A DNA stretch of 64,000 bases from Aphodosoma sp045631465 (lineage in GTDB: Bacteria > Bacteroidota > Bacteroidia > Bacteroidales > Paludibacteraceae), in contig JAZQUV010000024.1 of assembly GCA_045631465.1 (NCBI GenBank), positions 1 to 64,000 of the forward strand, in the 5' to 3' direction. Below the pieces are notes generated by a model. The model worked only from the letters and a program-made list of their open reading frames with translations, was not told the origin of the DNA and made no database searches. The position numbers and the translations under genes were made by a program. Each line of letters begins with the position of its first letter. The first letter of the stretch is position 1. Shown here one piece after another: positions 25,481 to 33,717 of this stretch.

Positions 25481-26629
25481 TTATTTCCAGAAGAATTTAG
25501 TTTTGCGTTGAAACAATTTGCCTATTGTGAGTATGTAGAGTGTCAACAAAGGCAATATTATGTCGAACAACAAAATCGACAATCCAAAAGGTTTATCGTT
25601 ATACGATTTAGCTGTTAGATTGATGATAGTAAGCTGAATAACGAAGCGCAACACAAATGCAGATATAGCTACAACTACAGCCAAAGGCGAGGTGTAGGCT
25701 AGTGCAAGCAACAATATCACGCTAAGGTAGAACAATCCACGAGTGAGAGGTTCTAATCCAATCCACATTTTGCTGCCCGATTGATATACATCCACTGTGC
25801 TAAGGTGGCGCAATTTTTGATAGTACCAATCTTTGAATGTAGTTTTTGGCAACGACAAAGTTTCGGCGTCGAGCGAAGGTTCTATGCGAGTGTTACGACT
25901 ATTACCAAAGGCATTTATAAGTAGGTCGTCGTCGCCCGAAGCCACATGAAGAAAACCAGCAAACCCTTTGTTGTTGAAGAACGTACTGCGACGATACGCC
26001 ATATTTCTGCCCACGCCCATATATGGATATCCCAATCGAGCGAAGCCCATATATTGCATTGCAATGGTGAGAGTATCGTATGCCACCATCTGACTGATAA
26101 ATCCAGGCAATCGATAGTAGTTGCCATGACCGAGCACAAATTCGGTATTGTCATCAAAGTTACGCACCATCATCGTAATCCAATCTGGTGTGAGCGGACG
26201 GCAATCGGCATCTGTAAACAACAATATCTCGTTTTTCGCAGCCTTAGCACCCACGGTGATAGCCAATTTTTTGTGACTAATAATGCGCGTTTCTTGTGGA
26301 ATATTAGTGATATATAGGTTGTGATAATCCTCCTGAAGGTCTTTTATAATCTCCTCGGTGTCGTCGCACGAACCATCGTTTACGATTATCACCTCATAGT
26401 TTTCATAATCTTGCTCCAATACCAAAGGCAAAAAACGTTTGAGATTGTCGCCTTCGTTGCGTGCACAAATTATTATCGACACAGGTGGACGTTCCACCGT
26501 ATGAGGCACATTGCCTTTGCGCGCTTGACGTTTATGGCGCAAAATAGCAGTGTAGGGTATCAAATAAAACCCCAATTGAACAATCAGCGAGAGGGCAAGT
26601 ATAGAAAAAAGAATGTATATTATAGTCAT
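25481..26629 (-). CDS. Membrane-bound family 2 glycosyltransferase
   Basis: A 382-residue GT2 enzyme. An N-terminal membrane segment (IIYILFSILALSLIVQLGFYLI) is followed by a GT-A catalytic domain with PPVSIIICARNEGDNL, VIIVNDGSCDDT and the metal-binding FTDADCRP. The acceptor-side YYQKLRHLSTVD resembles the Q-x-x-RW position of processive enzymes. Two or three membrane segments close the protein. It probably adds sugar to a lipid or polysaccharide at the inner membrane. Donor and acceptor are unknown, and no polysaccharide cluster is adjacent. Confidence 0.85.
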   Translation of the reverse strand: MTIIYILFSILALSLIVQLGFYLIPYTAILRHKRQARKGNVPHTVERPPVSIIICARNEGDNLKRFLPLVLEQDYENYEVIIVNDGSCDDTEEIIKDLQEDYHNLYITNIPQETRIISHKKLAITVGAKAAKNEILLFTDADCRPLTPDWITMMVRNFDDNTEFVLGHGNYYRLPGFISQMVAYDTLTIAMQYMGFARLGYPYMGVGRNMAYRRSTFFNNKGFAGFLHVASGDDDLLINAFGNSRNTRIEPSLDAETLSLPKTTFKDWYYQKLRHLSTVDVYQSGSKMWIGLEPLTRGLFYLSVILLLALAYTSPLAVVVAISAFVLRFVIQLTIINLTAKSYNDKPFGLSILLFDIILPLLTLYILTIGKLFQRKTKFFWK

Positions 26630-26776
26630 ATTATATTTGTAGTCAGTATATTAGTAGTAGCACAATAGGAGCGACCAACCAAGTGGCTGGCCACACCGCA
26701 TAATTTCTCGCAAATTTACAAAATAATTATGAATTTGCACACAAAAAAACATAAAAAAGTTTACATTGTAAAAAGA

Positions 26777-26808
26777 TTTGCACATATGAATATTTTTTTG
26801 TAATTTTG
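26777..26808 (+). promoter_or_regulatory. Promoter of rho
   Basis: A -33 box TTTG at 26777-26780 and -7 box TAATTTTG at 26801-26808 (spacer 20) lie about 80 bases before the rho start. This is one of the best consensus matches in the window. Confidence 0.75.
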
Positions 26809-26887
26809 CAACCGAATTTATGGCTCATAGAGCTATGACACTCAAACAAATCAAACTCCTTGATTTGAATTCCCCAAATAATTTAGT

Positions 26888-28783
26888 ATGTACAATATTT
26901 TAGAACTACGTAGCAAAAGTCAAGACGAACTTTTGCGTATAGCACAAGAGTTAGGTGTAAAAAAAGCATCTAACTTGGCGCATGATGCATTGATATATGC
27001 GATTTTAGACCAACAGGCGATAGTTACTTCGGTCGACAAAAAAGAAGACAAACAACCTAAAAAGCAGCGTGCACGTATAACCAAAACTGTAGTAACCGAC
27101 GAGGCTGGTATTGGTGCAACTGAGAAGAAAAAAGAGGCACATACCAAACCAAAAACAGAGACAAAAGTAGTGTCTACAAAAGATGAATCTGCAGTCAAAC
27201 CACTTGTTGTTGAGCGTCAAGAACCTAAAAAAGAGGTAAAAAAAGAGGCCGCTCCAGTTGCTCCAATTGCTTCTGAAGTCAAAAAAACGACTAAAAAGAA
27301 CAACAAAAAAGGCAAAAAAACAGTTGCCGACGAACAATCAGTAGTGGTAGCAAAGGTCGAGGAACCAAAGGCACAACAAATACAAGAAATGGTAGTGACA
27401 CCAGTGGCATCCGAGCGCGAAACCCCACAACCACAAGTAGTTGCTTCGCCTGCGCCAGTGCAACCACAACAACCAGCTCCTGTTGTCGAGTCTCAAAACA
27501 ATCAGCCAAATCAGCCAAATCAAAATAAGGCTAAACAACAGCATAAAAAAGATAAAAACAACAATTCGACTAACAATCAGGTCAATGCACCACAACAAGT
27601 GCAACAAAACAATCAGCCTAAAAACATAGCACTTGCCGAGGGCGAAAAGATGTATGAGTTCGACGACATTCTCGTTGGTCATGGCACCCTCGAGTTGATG
27701 CAAGATGGCTACGGATTCCTTCGTTCGGCAGAGTACAACTACCTTTCGTCGCCCGACGACATCTATGTGAGTGCAGCGCAGATCAAAAACTATGGTCTCA
27801 AACCTGGCGACACAGTCGAAGGCAACATCCGTCCACCACGTGAGGGCGAAAAATTTTTCCCACTTGTGCGAGCACTCAAAATCAATGGATTGACTCCCGA
27901 AAAAGCTCGCGACCGTGTGCCATTCGAGCACCTTACACCAATCTTTCCCGACGAGCGATTCCAACTCACCACGCCTGGCAAACCAGCATCGTTGTCGAGT
28001 CGCATTGTCGACCTCTTTGCACCTATCGGCAAGGGTCAGCGCGGACTCATCGTGGCACAACCAAAGACTGGTAAAACCATGTTGCTCAAAGATATTGCCA
28101 ACTCTATTTTGGAGCATCATCCTAATATTTATATGATTATTTTGCTCATCGACGAGCGTCCAGAGGAGGTAACCGACATGTCGCGAAGTGTCAACGCCGA
28201 AGTAGTGTCGTCTACATTCGACGAGTCGGCAGAGCATCATATCAAAGTAGCCACTATGGTGCACGAAAAGGCAAAACGCCTTGTTGAGTGTGGTCACGAT
28301 GTAGTTATTCTTCTCGACTCAATCACGCGTCTTGCACGCGCCTACAACACCTTCCTTCCAGCCTCGGGCAAAGTGTTGTCGGGTGGGGTAGACGCCTATG
28401 CGCTCCACAAACCAAAACGCTTCTTCGGTGCAGCGCGTAATATCGAGAATGGCGGTTCGCTCACCATCATTGCCACAGCACTCACCGACACAGGTAGCAA
28501 AATGGACGATGTCATCTTCGAAGAATTCAAAGGTACAGGCAACATGGAGCTCCAGCTCAACCGTCAATTGGCAAACAAACGCATATTCCCTGCGGTGGAC
28601 ATAATGGCCTCATCTACACGCAAAGACGACCTCTTGTTGCCAAAAGAAGTGTTGAATCGCATGTGGGTTTTGCGCAACTATCTTTCAGACATGAACGTAG
28701 TCGAAGCAATGGAATTCCTCAAAGAGCGCATGGAGCGCACCAAAGACAACGAAGAATTCCTCGTCTCAATCAATGGCGACTGA
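26888..28783 (+). CDS. rho: Transcription termination factor Rho
   Basis: A 631-residue Rho, the hexameric RNA helicase that ends transcripts. The N-terminal ~45 residues are a Rho-N SAP-like helical domain (LRSKSQDELLRIAQELGVKKASN). Residues ~50-250 are a low-complexity insertion rich in Lys, Gln, Asn and Pro, as in many Bacteroidota Rho proteins. The RNA-binding domain (GYGFLRSAEYNYLSSPDDIY) and the ATPase follow, with PKTGKTMLLKDIANSI (Walker A), VVILLDSITRLARAYN (Walker B and R-loop) and GGSLTIIATAL. It is complete and monocistronic. Confidence 0.96.
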   Translation: MYNILELRSKSQDELLRIAQELGVKKASNLAHDALIYAILDQQAIVTSVDKKEDKQPKKQRARITKTVVTDEAGIGATEKKKEAHTKPKTETKVVSTKDESAVKPLVVERQEPKKEVKKEAAPVAPIASEVKKTTKKNNKKGKKTVADEQSVVVAKVEEPKAQQIQEMVVTPVASERETPQPQVVASPAPVQPQQPAPVVESQNNQPNQPNQNKAKQQHKKDKNNNSTNNQVNAPQQVQQNNQPKNIALAEGEKMYEFDDILVGHGTLELMQDGYGFLRSAEYNYLSSPDDIYVSAAQIKNYGLKPGDTVEGNIRPPREGEKFFPLVRALKINGLTPEKARDRVPFEHLTPIFPDERFQLTTPGKPASLSSRIVDLFAPIGKGQRGLIVAQPKTGKTMLLKDIANSILEHHPNIYMIILLIDERPEEVTDMSRSVNAEVVSSTFDESAEHHIKVATMVHEKAKRLVECGHDVVILLDSITRLARAYNTFLPASGKVLSGGVDAYALHKPKRFFGAARNIENGGSLTIIATALTDTGSKMDDVIFEEFKGTGNMELQLNRQLANKRIFPAVDIMASSTRKDDLLLPKEVLNRMWVLRNYLSDMNVVEAMEFLKERMERTKDNEEFLVSINGD

Positions 28784-28810
28784 TATTTTAGTATAACATG
28801 TATAATATTA

Positions 28811-28846
28811 AGTACATACCTTGCAATAGGGTATGTACTTTTTTTA
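28811..28846 (+). terminator. Terminator of rho
   Basis: The stem agtacatacc (28811-28820) pairs with ggtatgtact (28830-28839), followed by a run of seven T. Confidence 0.9.
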
Positions 28847-28859
28847 TTGTTATCACAAA

Positions 28860-28930
28860 AAACTCTCAATTCTCAATTCTTAATTTTATCGCCAAAGGCT
28901 CAAAAACCTTCGGTTCTCAATTCTTAATTA
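28860..28930. repeat. CTCAATTCT word repeat around a CTTCGG hairpin motif
   Basis: The words ctcaattctcaattcttaatt occur on both sides of gccaaaggctcaaaaacc/ttcggt (28893-28911). This is the same word-hairpin-word pattern as at 11632, 33616 and 34378. Confidence 0.65.
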
Positions 28931-28937
28931 CCTCACC

Positions 28938-29070
28938 CATACTACAACATACTATAAATATAGGATAAATATACTATAAATATACTATAAATATACTATA
29001 AATATACTATAAATATACTATAAATATACTATAAACATACTATAAACATAGGATAAACATAATATATAGC
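28938..29070. repeat. 11-base tandem repeat ATACTATAAAT
   Basis: Ten contiguous units run from 28949 to 29058. Seven are ATACTATAA(A)(T/C) and two are the variant ATAGGATAAA(T/C), near each end. Degenerate half-units flank the array. The period is one helical turn. It lies immediately upstream of the promoter of the MntA-like gene and downstream of rho. Confidence 0.9.
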
Positions 29071-29096
29071 AATCAGCACCGCAGAAAATCAATATC

Positions 29097-29152
29097 AAAA
29101 AATATTTTTCATGCGAATAGTCGTTTTGTGAATTTATTTTTGTGTCTTTGCA
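29097..29152 (+). promoter_or_regulatory. Promoter region, copy A (MntA module)
   Basis: This 56-base segment ends in a -7-like TGTCTTTG (29143-29150). It is identical at 54 of 56 positions to 29753-29808 in front of the structured RNA and AIPR gene. It lies 40 bases before the MntA-like start. Confidence 0.6.
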
Positions 29153-29192
29153 TATTCTTTGATTAGTGTTATGTAGTATTTTAGAATATTTT

Positions 29193-29507
29193 ATGCAGAG
29201 AACTAAAATTGTTGAACAGATAAGAAATATAATTAAACGGGTTGCACCTACGGCTAAAACTATCTTATATGGTTCAGAAGCAAGGGGTGAAGCTCGCGAA
29301 GATAGTGATATTGATTTATTGATATTACTTGATGGTGATAAGATGACATTAAAACAAGAAGGTGAAATCACAGAGCCATTGTATGAATTAGAAGTCCAAA
29401 CAGGAGTGTCTATAAGTCCTATGATAATGTTGAAAAAACAGTGGGAAAATCGTCCATTTCAAACACCATTTTCTATTAATATAGCAAATGAAGGAATTGT
29501 TTTATGA
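29193..29507 (+). CDS. MntA-like minimal nucleotidyltransferase (antitoxin type)
   Basis: A 104-residue nucleotidyltransferase of the MNT family. The active-site signature GSEARGEAREDSDIDLLI (G-S...D-x-D) is at about residues 27-44. In MNT/HEPN toxin-antitoxin pairs, such proteins AMPylate and silence the downstream HEPN RNase. The ATG at 29193 (MQRTKIVEQI) gives a typical N-terminus; one nine codons upstream is less likely. Its 3' end overlaps the start of a HEPN-like frame that stops after 11 codons. It is thus an orphan antitoxin gene or the remnant of a pair. Confidence 0.8.
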   Translation: MQRTKIVEQIRNIIKRVAPTAKTILYGSEARGEAREDSDIDLLILLDGDKMTLKQEGEITEPLYELEVQTGVSISPMIMLKKQWENRPFQTPFSINIANEGIVL

Positions 29508-29539
29508 AAGAAGAATTATCAGAAGAGAATTTTTTATAA
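29504..29539 (+). pseudogene. Stub of a HEPN toxin gene
   Basis: An ATG overlapping the MntA-like stop by four bases opens a frame MKEELSEENFL that ends at TAA 29537-29539. The beginning matches the usual start of HEPN partners of MNT proteins (MKEELSEE...). The remaining ~100 codons are absent and repeat DNA follows. Confidence 0.5.
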
Positions 29540-29549
29540 TTGATATGGT

Positions 29550-29740
29550 AGGGACGCACGGTTCGTGCGTCCGTTTTATTTTGTTAATGTTCGATAAAAA
29601 TAAACTCCGTAGGAGTGATATATCACAGGCAGGGGTGTAAACCCATGTGATGTGATATTATATGAAAAATAAGCACCGTAGGTGCGACAAAGAAAATAAT
29701 ATTAAATTTACGCTAATTAATTTGTGTTAATTTGTGGGAT
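29550..29740. repeat. Dispersed intergenic repeats
   Basis: The hairpin ggacgcac/gtgcgtcc (29552-29572) has a T-rich tail and may act as terminator for the MntA-like gene. Then follow ctccgtaggagtgatatatc (29607-29626), an aggggtgtaaaccca hairpin-like motif (29632-29646), gcaccgtaggtgcgac (29672-29687) and ttaatttgtgttaatttgtgg words (29717-29737). These are typical dispersed repeats rather than genes. Confidence 0.6.
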
Positions 29741-29752
29741 ATAATTCTATGT

Positions 29753-29808
29753 AAAAAATATTTTTCATGCGAATAGTTGTTTTGTGAATTTATTTTTGTA
29801 TCTTTGCA
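29753..29808 (+). promoter_or_regulatory. Promoter region, copy B (structured RNA and AIPR)
   Basis: It has a perfect -7 box TATCTTTG at 29799-29806. A TTTG lies at 29781-29784, closer than the usual spacing. It is 54/56 identical to copy A at 29097-29152. The predicted transcript starts near 29813. Confidence 0.65.
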
Positions 29809-29812
29809 GTCG

Positions 29813-30028
29813 ACATAGCAATTAGGGTGGGTCATCCTTAATTGTTTTTATATAGCATTTTTGCTCATTTCTTCTATGATTTAAGTTTGGCGACTTTATA
29901 GACTATGAAGGAATAAGTTAAAGGATGCTCACGTTTCGTATATAACAGCGTGAGCTTAACTTATTCGTATAGTCGAGGTCACGCCAAACACCTAATCATA
30001 GCGAGAAAGTTAAGTTCTCGCTTTTTTT
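29813..30028 (+). ncRNA. Structured small RNA candidate upstream of the AIPR gene
   Basis: A ~215-nt transcript is predicted between the promoter and a T-run terminator. After a small 5' hairpin (29819-29844), a long stem of five helices can form: 29874-29881/29994-30001, 29885-29892/29982-29989, 29901-29906/29969-29974, 29911-29921/29956-29966 and 29927-29933/29949-29955. All are perfectly complementary. They are separated by an 8/7 internal loop, a 4/2 loop and a 5-base bulge, with a 15-base apical loop. No open frame fits. The terminator separates it from the AIPR gene, so it is more likely a discrete RNA with partial read-through than a plain 5' UTR. The family is not recognised. Confidence 0.75.
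30001..30028 (+). terminator. Terminator between the structured RNA and the AIPR gene
   Basis: gcgagaa (30001-30007) pairs with ttctcgc (30015-30021), followed by a run of T to 30028. It shares one base with the outer helix of the RNA. It would attenuate AIPR expression. Confidence 0.85.
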
Positions 30029-30062
30029 GTATTCAAATATATTAACACTTAAATTATTTACT

Positions 30063-31913
30063 ATGAACACAGAACAATTTACATTTGATGATTTTAAAGA
30101 AGAATGGTTAAAAGAAATTTCAGATGGGGAACCTTCTACAGTAGAAAAAGGTCGTAGATTTGCAACTAAAATATTTTCACAATGGCAAGAAATTGACGAT
30201 GATTGTGAATTTTTCTATTGTGATGGTTGCAGTGATGGAGGAATTGATATATCTTATCAAAAAAGTGATTATGATGAAGATGGTGAATTAAGAAAGAAAA
30301 CTTGGTATATAGTTCAAAGTAAATATGGAAGTTCTTATCAAGGTCCTGATACATTATTGGTAGAGGCAGTAAAAATATTTAATACATTGAATGGCATAAA
30401 TGAACATTTGTCTGAACAAGTGAAAAATATAGTTGAGGCATTTAATGTATTTAAACAAACATTAGGCGAAGAAGATAAGATAGTTTTAGTATTTGCAACA
30501 GTAGATTCTTTAAGTGGAATAGAATTAGAATCATTAGCAAATATAAAGACGATTGGACAAGGTTATTTTGGTAATAATTTTGATGTAGAATCAATTTCTT
30601 TGCAAACAATTTATAATAGAATACAAGATGATATACAATCATCACATAATATAGTTCCTATTAATGCTAATCTTGTTCCTTCAGGTGAAAATTTATTAGT
30701 TGGTTCAATTAAACTTATAAATATTTATAATTTCATGAAAGAATTTAAGAAAACAACAAATGACTTAGAGATTCTTTATGAAAAAAATGTAAGACAATAC
30801 CTAGGTGGAAGAAAAAAGGTTAATAAAGGGATTGAAAAAACAATTATTAATGAGCCTGAGAAATTTGGGTTGTACAATAATGGCATCACAATTGTTGTTG
30901 AAGACTATAAGCAAACAGAAACAGATGTTTATAAATTAATTAATCCATACGTTGTGAATGGTTGTCAGACAACAAGAACAATATGGGATGTTTTATATAA
31001 ACGTTTAGAGGCTACTGGAAGCAAAAAGAATGATGAAATAGAAGAGTGGAAACAAAAATTGAATGAAGGTATAGTTATTATTAAAATAGTTAAAGCTGGT
31101 GAAGATGGGGACGAATTATTGAAAAAAACAACAGAATATACTAATAGTCAAAATTCTGTAGGTCCAAAAGATTTTATTTCTCTTGACAAAAATTTTCAAA
31201 GTTGGAGTCCTAAAATGCAAGAAAAATATAATGTATTTCTTGAAATACAACGTGGTTCTTGGGATTGTCAAAAAATAAAAATGAGACAAAATCCTAATAA
31301 TACATGTGCTGAATATATAAATGCAATTGAAGCTCTTAAAATTTATGGCGCAGGTTGGAAAAAAGTTCCAGGAATTTCTTTTGGCAAGACACCTCCTTTT
31401 GCACCAGGAGGTACTTTATTTAATGAAATAACTAAACGAGAGGATTTTGGGGTAGATGATATTTATGCTGCTTTCTTATTGAAAAAACTTACTGATGAAA
31501 AAAAATTTGGTAAAGATACACAAATGAAACACATAGGAAAAGCTCGATATTTGTTCTATTATATAATTGTTGAATTGATACAACATTGTATGAATTATAA
31601 TGGAATAGAATTAACAGAATCAAATATTACAAAAAGTATTATAGTGACATTAGAAAATTTAAGTGACAATAAAGCTAAAATTTTGTATGAAAATGCCTAC
31701 CAAGTAATAGAATCATATTATGATAGTAGTAACGAAAATTGTTTGTATAATGAGGTATCTTATACTAAAGATATAAATGCTTTTTTCAAACTAGATAAAT
31801 TAATAGAAAATACATCACATTTGAAGATTTTATTAATGTATCAAAAACAAGTTCTAAATATGGTTGGGCGTAATTTGATTTCTGATTCAATAAAAGATGA
31901 ATTTAGATTATAA
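30063..31913 (+). CDS. AIPR-family abortive-infection phage-resistance protein
   Basis: A 616-residue AIPR-family protein. The hallmark is KFGLYNNGITIVVEDY plus NPYVVNGCQTTRTIWDVL at about residues 267-312. The N-terminus looks like a PD-(D/E)xK nuclease fold: DGGIDI near 56-61 and IVQSKYG near 84-90 (Asp ... Gln-x-Lys). AIPR proteins are associated with phage abortive infection, with no settled mechanism. The ATG at 30063 is chosen because an earlier ATG lies in the terminator run. Codon use is strongly AT-rich compared with the neighbouring core genes, a sign of transfer. It is followed by a small gene of like composition. Confidence 0.85.
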   Translation: MNTEQFTFDDFKEEWLKEISDGEPSTVEKGRRFATKIFSQWQEIDDDCEFFYCDGCSDGGIDISYQKSDYDEDGELRKKTWYIVQSKYGSSYQGPDTLLVEAVKIFNTLNGINEHLSEQVKNIVEAFNVFKQTLGEEDKIVLVFATVDSLSGIELESLANIKTIGQGYFGNNFDVESISLQTIYNRIQDDIQSSHNIVPINANLVPSGENLLVGSIKLINIYNFMKEFKKTTNDLEILYEKNVRQYLGGRKKVNKGIEKTIINEPEKFGLYNNGITIVVEDYKQTETDVYKLINPYVVNGCQTTRTIWDVLYKRLEATGSKKNDEIEEWKQKLNEGIVIIKIVKAGEDGDELLKKTTEYTNSQNSVGPKDFISLDKNFQSWSPKMQEKYNVFLEIQRGSWDCQKIKMRQNPNNTCAEYINAIEALKIYGAGWKKVPGISFGKTPPFAPGGTLFNEITKREDFGVDDIYAAFLLKKLTDEKKFGKDTQMKHIGKARYLFYYIIVELIQHCMNYNGIELTESNITKSIIVTLENLSDNKAKILYENAYQVIESYYDSSNENCLYNEVSYTKDINAFFKLDKLIENTSHLKILLMYQKQVLNMVGRNLISDSIKDEFRL

Positions 31914-31945
31914 TTTTTTATTTAAAATATTAAAAACTTAAAATT

Positions 31946-32356
31946 ATGGCTACTAAAAAATTTGCACTTGAAAAGTACTTAACAAAAGAAGATGTTGAAT
32001 ACATAAAAACTTTAAAAGAAGAACCAGAAATAATTACTGATGTTACTAAAGTAACAACTCCTGGAATTTATAATTTTAGAGGTTGTCCTAATGTTGCAAT
32101 TTGGAATATTAAAGAAATTGAAACTGGAAATATAGGAAAGAAAGAAGTTGTTTTTTCTTTTTGTCTTAGATATTTTGACGCAGAAGAAGGAGGTATATTT
32201 TATATTAATTCTTTGTCTAGAAATTTAAGAAAAATAACAGATACAGAAAACAAAATTAAAAAAGATCGTCCTGGGCCTAATAAAAAAGAAGAACATTTGA
32301 TATTTGGTGCATTTGCTTCTCCTGAAGTAATTCGTAAAAATTCAAAGAAAGGTTAA
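31946..32356 (+). CDS. Small unknown protein downstream of AIPR
   Basis: A 136-residue protein with no family I recognise. It has no signal peptide or membrane segment. The middle is beta-rich (PGIYNFRGCPNVAIWNIKEI, EVVFSFCLRYFDAEEGGIFY), and the C-terminal ~40 residues are basic (KKDRPGPNKKEE...KNSKKG). It starts 32 bases after the AIPR stop, has the same AT-rich codon use and is followed by a terminator, so it is probably cotranscribed with the AIPR gene. It could be an antitoxin, nucleic-acid binder or trigger partner; none of these is shown by sequence. Confidence 0.6.
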   Translation: MATKKFALEKYLTKEDVEYIKTLKEEPEIITDVTKVTTPGIYNFRGCPNVAIWNIKEIETGNIGKKEVVFSFCLRYFDAEEGGIFYINSLSRNLRKITDTENKIKKDRPGPNKKEEHLIFGAFASPEVIRKNSKKG

Positions 32357-32405
32357 ATGTGGAAAATAATAAGTATTCGTTGATAAGTAATAATGGAAAT
32401 AAAAA

Positions 32406-32438
32406 ACACATAACTTTTGGAGTTATGTGTTTTTTTTT
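32406..32438 (+). terminator. Terminator of the AIPR unit
   Basis: The stem acacataac (32406-32414) pairs with gttatgtgt (32422-32430), followed by at least eight T. Confidence 0.9.
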
Positions 32439-32459
32439 GTGGTTATTTATATATCCTAC

Positions 32460-33587
32460 TTACAGATTTTTTATGTAAGCGCGACGGCGTTTGTGTTGTT
32501 TGGTTTCGAAGTAGGCAAAGTTGGCTTGGTTCTTTGAGTTTTCTTCGAGGATGGCTGTGGTTTCGGTGTATTTGATGCCATATTTTTGGAAATATGGGAT
32601 TTGGTCGTAGAAGAATAGGGCATTGACGCCTTTGTTCTGATAGTCGGGGCGCACAGCAATGAGCAAGAGGTTGAATGTGTCCATCTGCTTGGCTTTGAGT
32701 GCTTTGAGGAGTTTTATCCAGCCAAATGGGAATAGTTTACCACGAGTCTCTTGTAAGGCTTTAGATATGTCGGGCATGCCGATGCCTACGCCTACGATTT
32801 CGTCGTGCTCGTTGATGGCAATGGTGATGAAATCGAAGTTAATGAGGGGGAAATACATCTCGGCATAGTACTCCTTCTGACGTTGAGTGAGTGGCTGGAA
32901 GTTATATAGTGGTTGGTATGCCGCATCGATTACGTCGAAATAGGTGTAGCCATATTTCTCTTTCAACTCTTTGACAGTGCGCACTTTGTCGATACGTATT
33001 TTGTATTTCTCCATTACGATTTTAGCCACACGCTCCATTTTTTCAGGGATTTGGTGAGGTGTAGATACGAGGAATTCAATCCAGTCGGCTTCTTTCACCA
33101 ACCCATAGCGGTCGAAGTGGTCGACATAGTAAGGATAGTTGTAGAGACTTGCCATAGGCGACACATAGTCGTAGCCTTCGAGCAAAAGACCTTGATGGTC
33201 GAAGTCGGTGAAACCAACAGGACCATTCATAGCAGTCATACCATGTTGGCGACCCCAATCGGCAGCGGCATCGAGTAGGGCTTTGGAAACTTCGTAGTCG
33301 TCGATAAAGTCGAACCATCCGAAGCGCACCTTTTTGCAACCCCAATGTTCGTTGGCCAATTCGTTGATAATGGCAGTAATACGACCCACCACTTTGCCAT
33401 CTTTGTATGCCAAGAAGTTGGCAAACTTCGAGTGGTCGAGAGCTGGATTCTTCTTTGTGTCGAAAGTATTTAACTCATCAAACTCGAGGCATGGAGTGTA
33501 GTATGGGTTGTCGTTGTATAATTCATTTGCAAAGCGGATGAACTGTTTGAGTTCTTTGCGCGAGCTTACTTCTTTAATTGTTACCAT
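32460..33587 (-). CDS. GNAT-like acetyltransferase family protein
   Basis: A 375-residue protein conserved in Bacteroidota with GNAT-like features. The N-terminal part has FANFLAYKDGKVVGRITAII, a typical beta4 region, and NGPVGFTDFDHQGLLLEGYD. The C-terminal part has LLLIAVRPDYQNKGVNALFF, which fits the acetyl-CoA loop, and YTETTAILEENSKNQANF. It appears to be a duplicated or extended GNAT fold. The ATG at 33587 (MVTIKEVSSRKEL) is preferred because the 33 codons upstream fall in AACTTTCA word repeats. The substrate is unknown. Confidence 0.75.
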   Translation of the reverse strand: MVTIKEVSSRKELKQFIRFANELYNDNPYYTPCLEFDELNTFDTKKNPALDHSKFANFLAYKDGKVVGRITAIINELANEHWGCKKVRFGWFDFIDDYEVSKALLDAAADWGRQHGMTAMNGPVGFTDFDHQGLLLEGYDYVSPMASLYNYPYYVDHFDRYGLVKEADWIEFLVSTPHQIPEKMERVAKIVMEKYKIRIDKVRTVKELKEKYGYTYFDVIDAAYQPLYNFQPLTQRQKEYYAEMYFPLINFDFITIAINEHDEIVGVGIGMPDISKALQETRGKLFPFGWIKLLKALKAKQMDTFNLLLIAVRPDYQNKGVNALFFYDQIPYFQKYGIKYTETTAILEENSKNQANFAYFETKQHKRRRAYIKNL

Positions 33588-33594
33588 GATATTT

Positions 33595-33713
33595 AAGTTG
33601 AAATTTGAAACTTGAACAGAAGGTCTTTGAGCCTTTGGCGATAAAAATTTGAAAAAGAAACTATTAAAATTGAATTTAACTTTCAATTTTCAACTTTCAA
33701 CTTTCAAATTAAT
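33595..33713. repeat. Inverted AACTTTCA/TTGAAAGTT words around a hairpin motif
   Basis: Left words such as aagttgaaatttgaaacttg (33595-33614) oppose right words aactttcaattttcaacttt (33677-33696) and beyond, so the gap can fold into a long imperfect hairpin. gaaggtctttgagcctttgg (33619-33638) is the recurring small hairpin. Confidence 0.7.
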
Positions 33714-33717
33714 ATGT

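Noticed and set aside
26888..27650. Low-complexity stretch of Rho as another repeat invasion
   Set aside because: Lys/Gln/Asn-rich insertions are usual in Bacteroidota Rho, and the DNA does not show the intergenic words or hairpins.
28938..29070. Possible CRISPR array
   Set aside because: The 11-base units are contiguous with no unique spacers, and no cas gene is present.
29813..30028. 6S RNA, retron RNA or riboswitch as identity of the structured RNA
   Set aside because: There is no reverse transcriptase nearby. The 8/7 internal loop is smaller than the usual 6S bubble. No known aptamer core is recognised, and the terminator precedes a defence gene rather than a metabolic one. 6S cannot be wholly excluded by eye.
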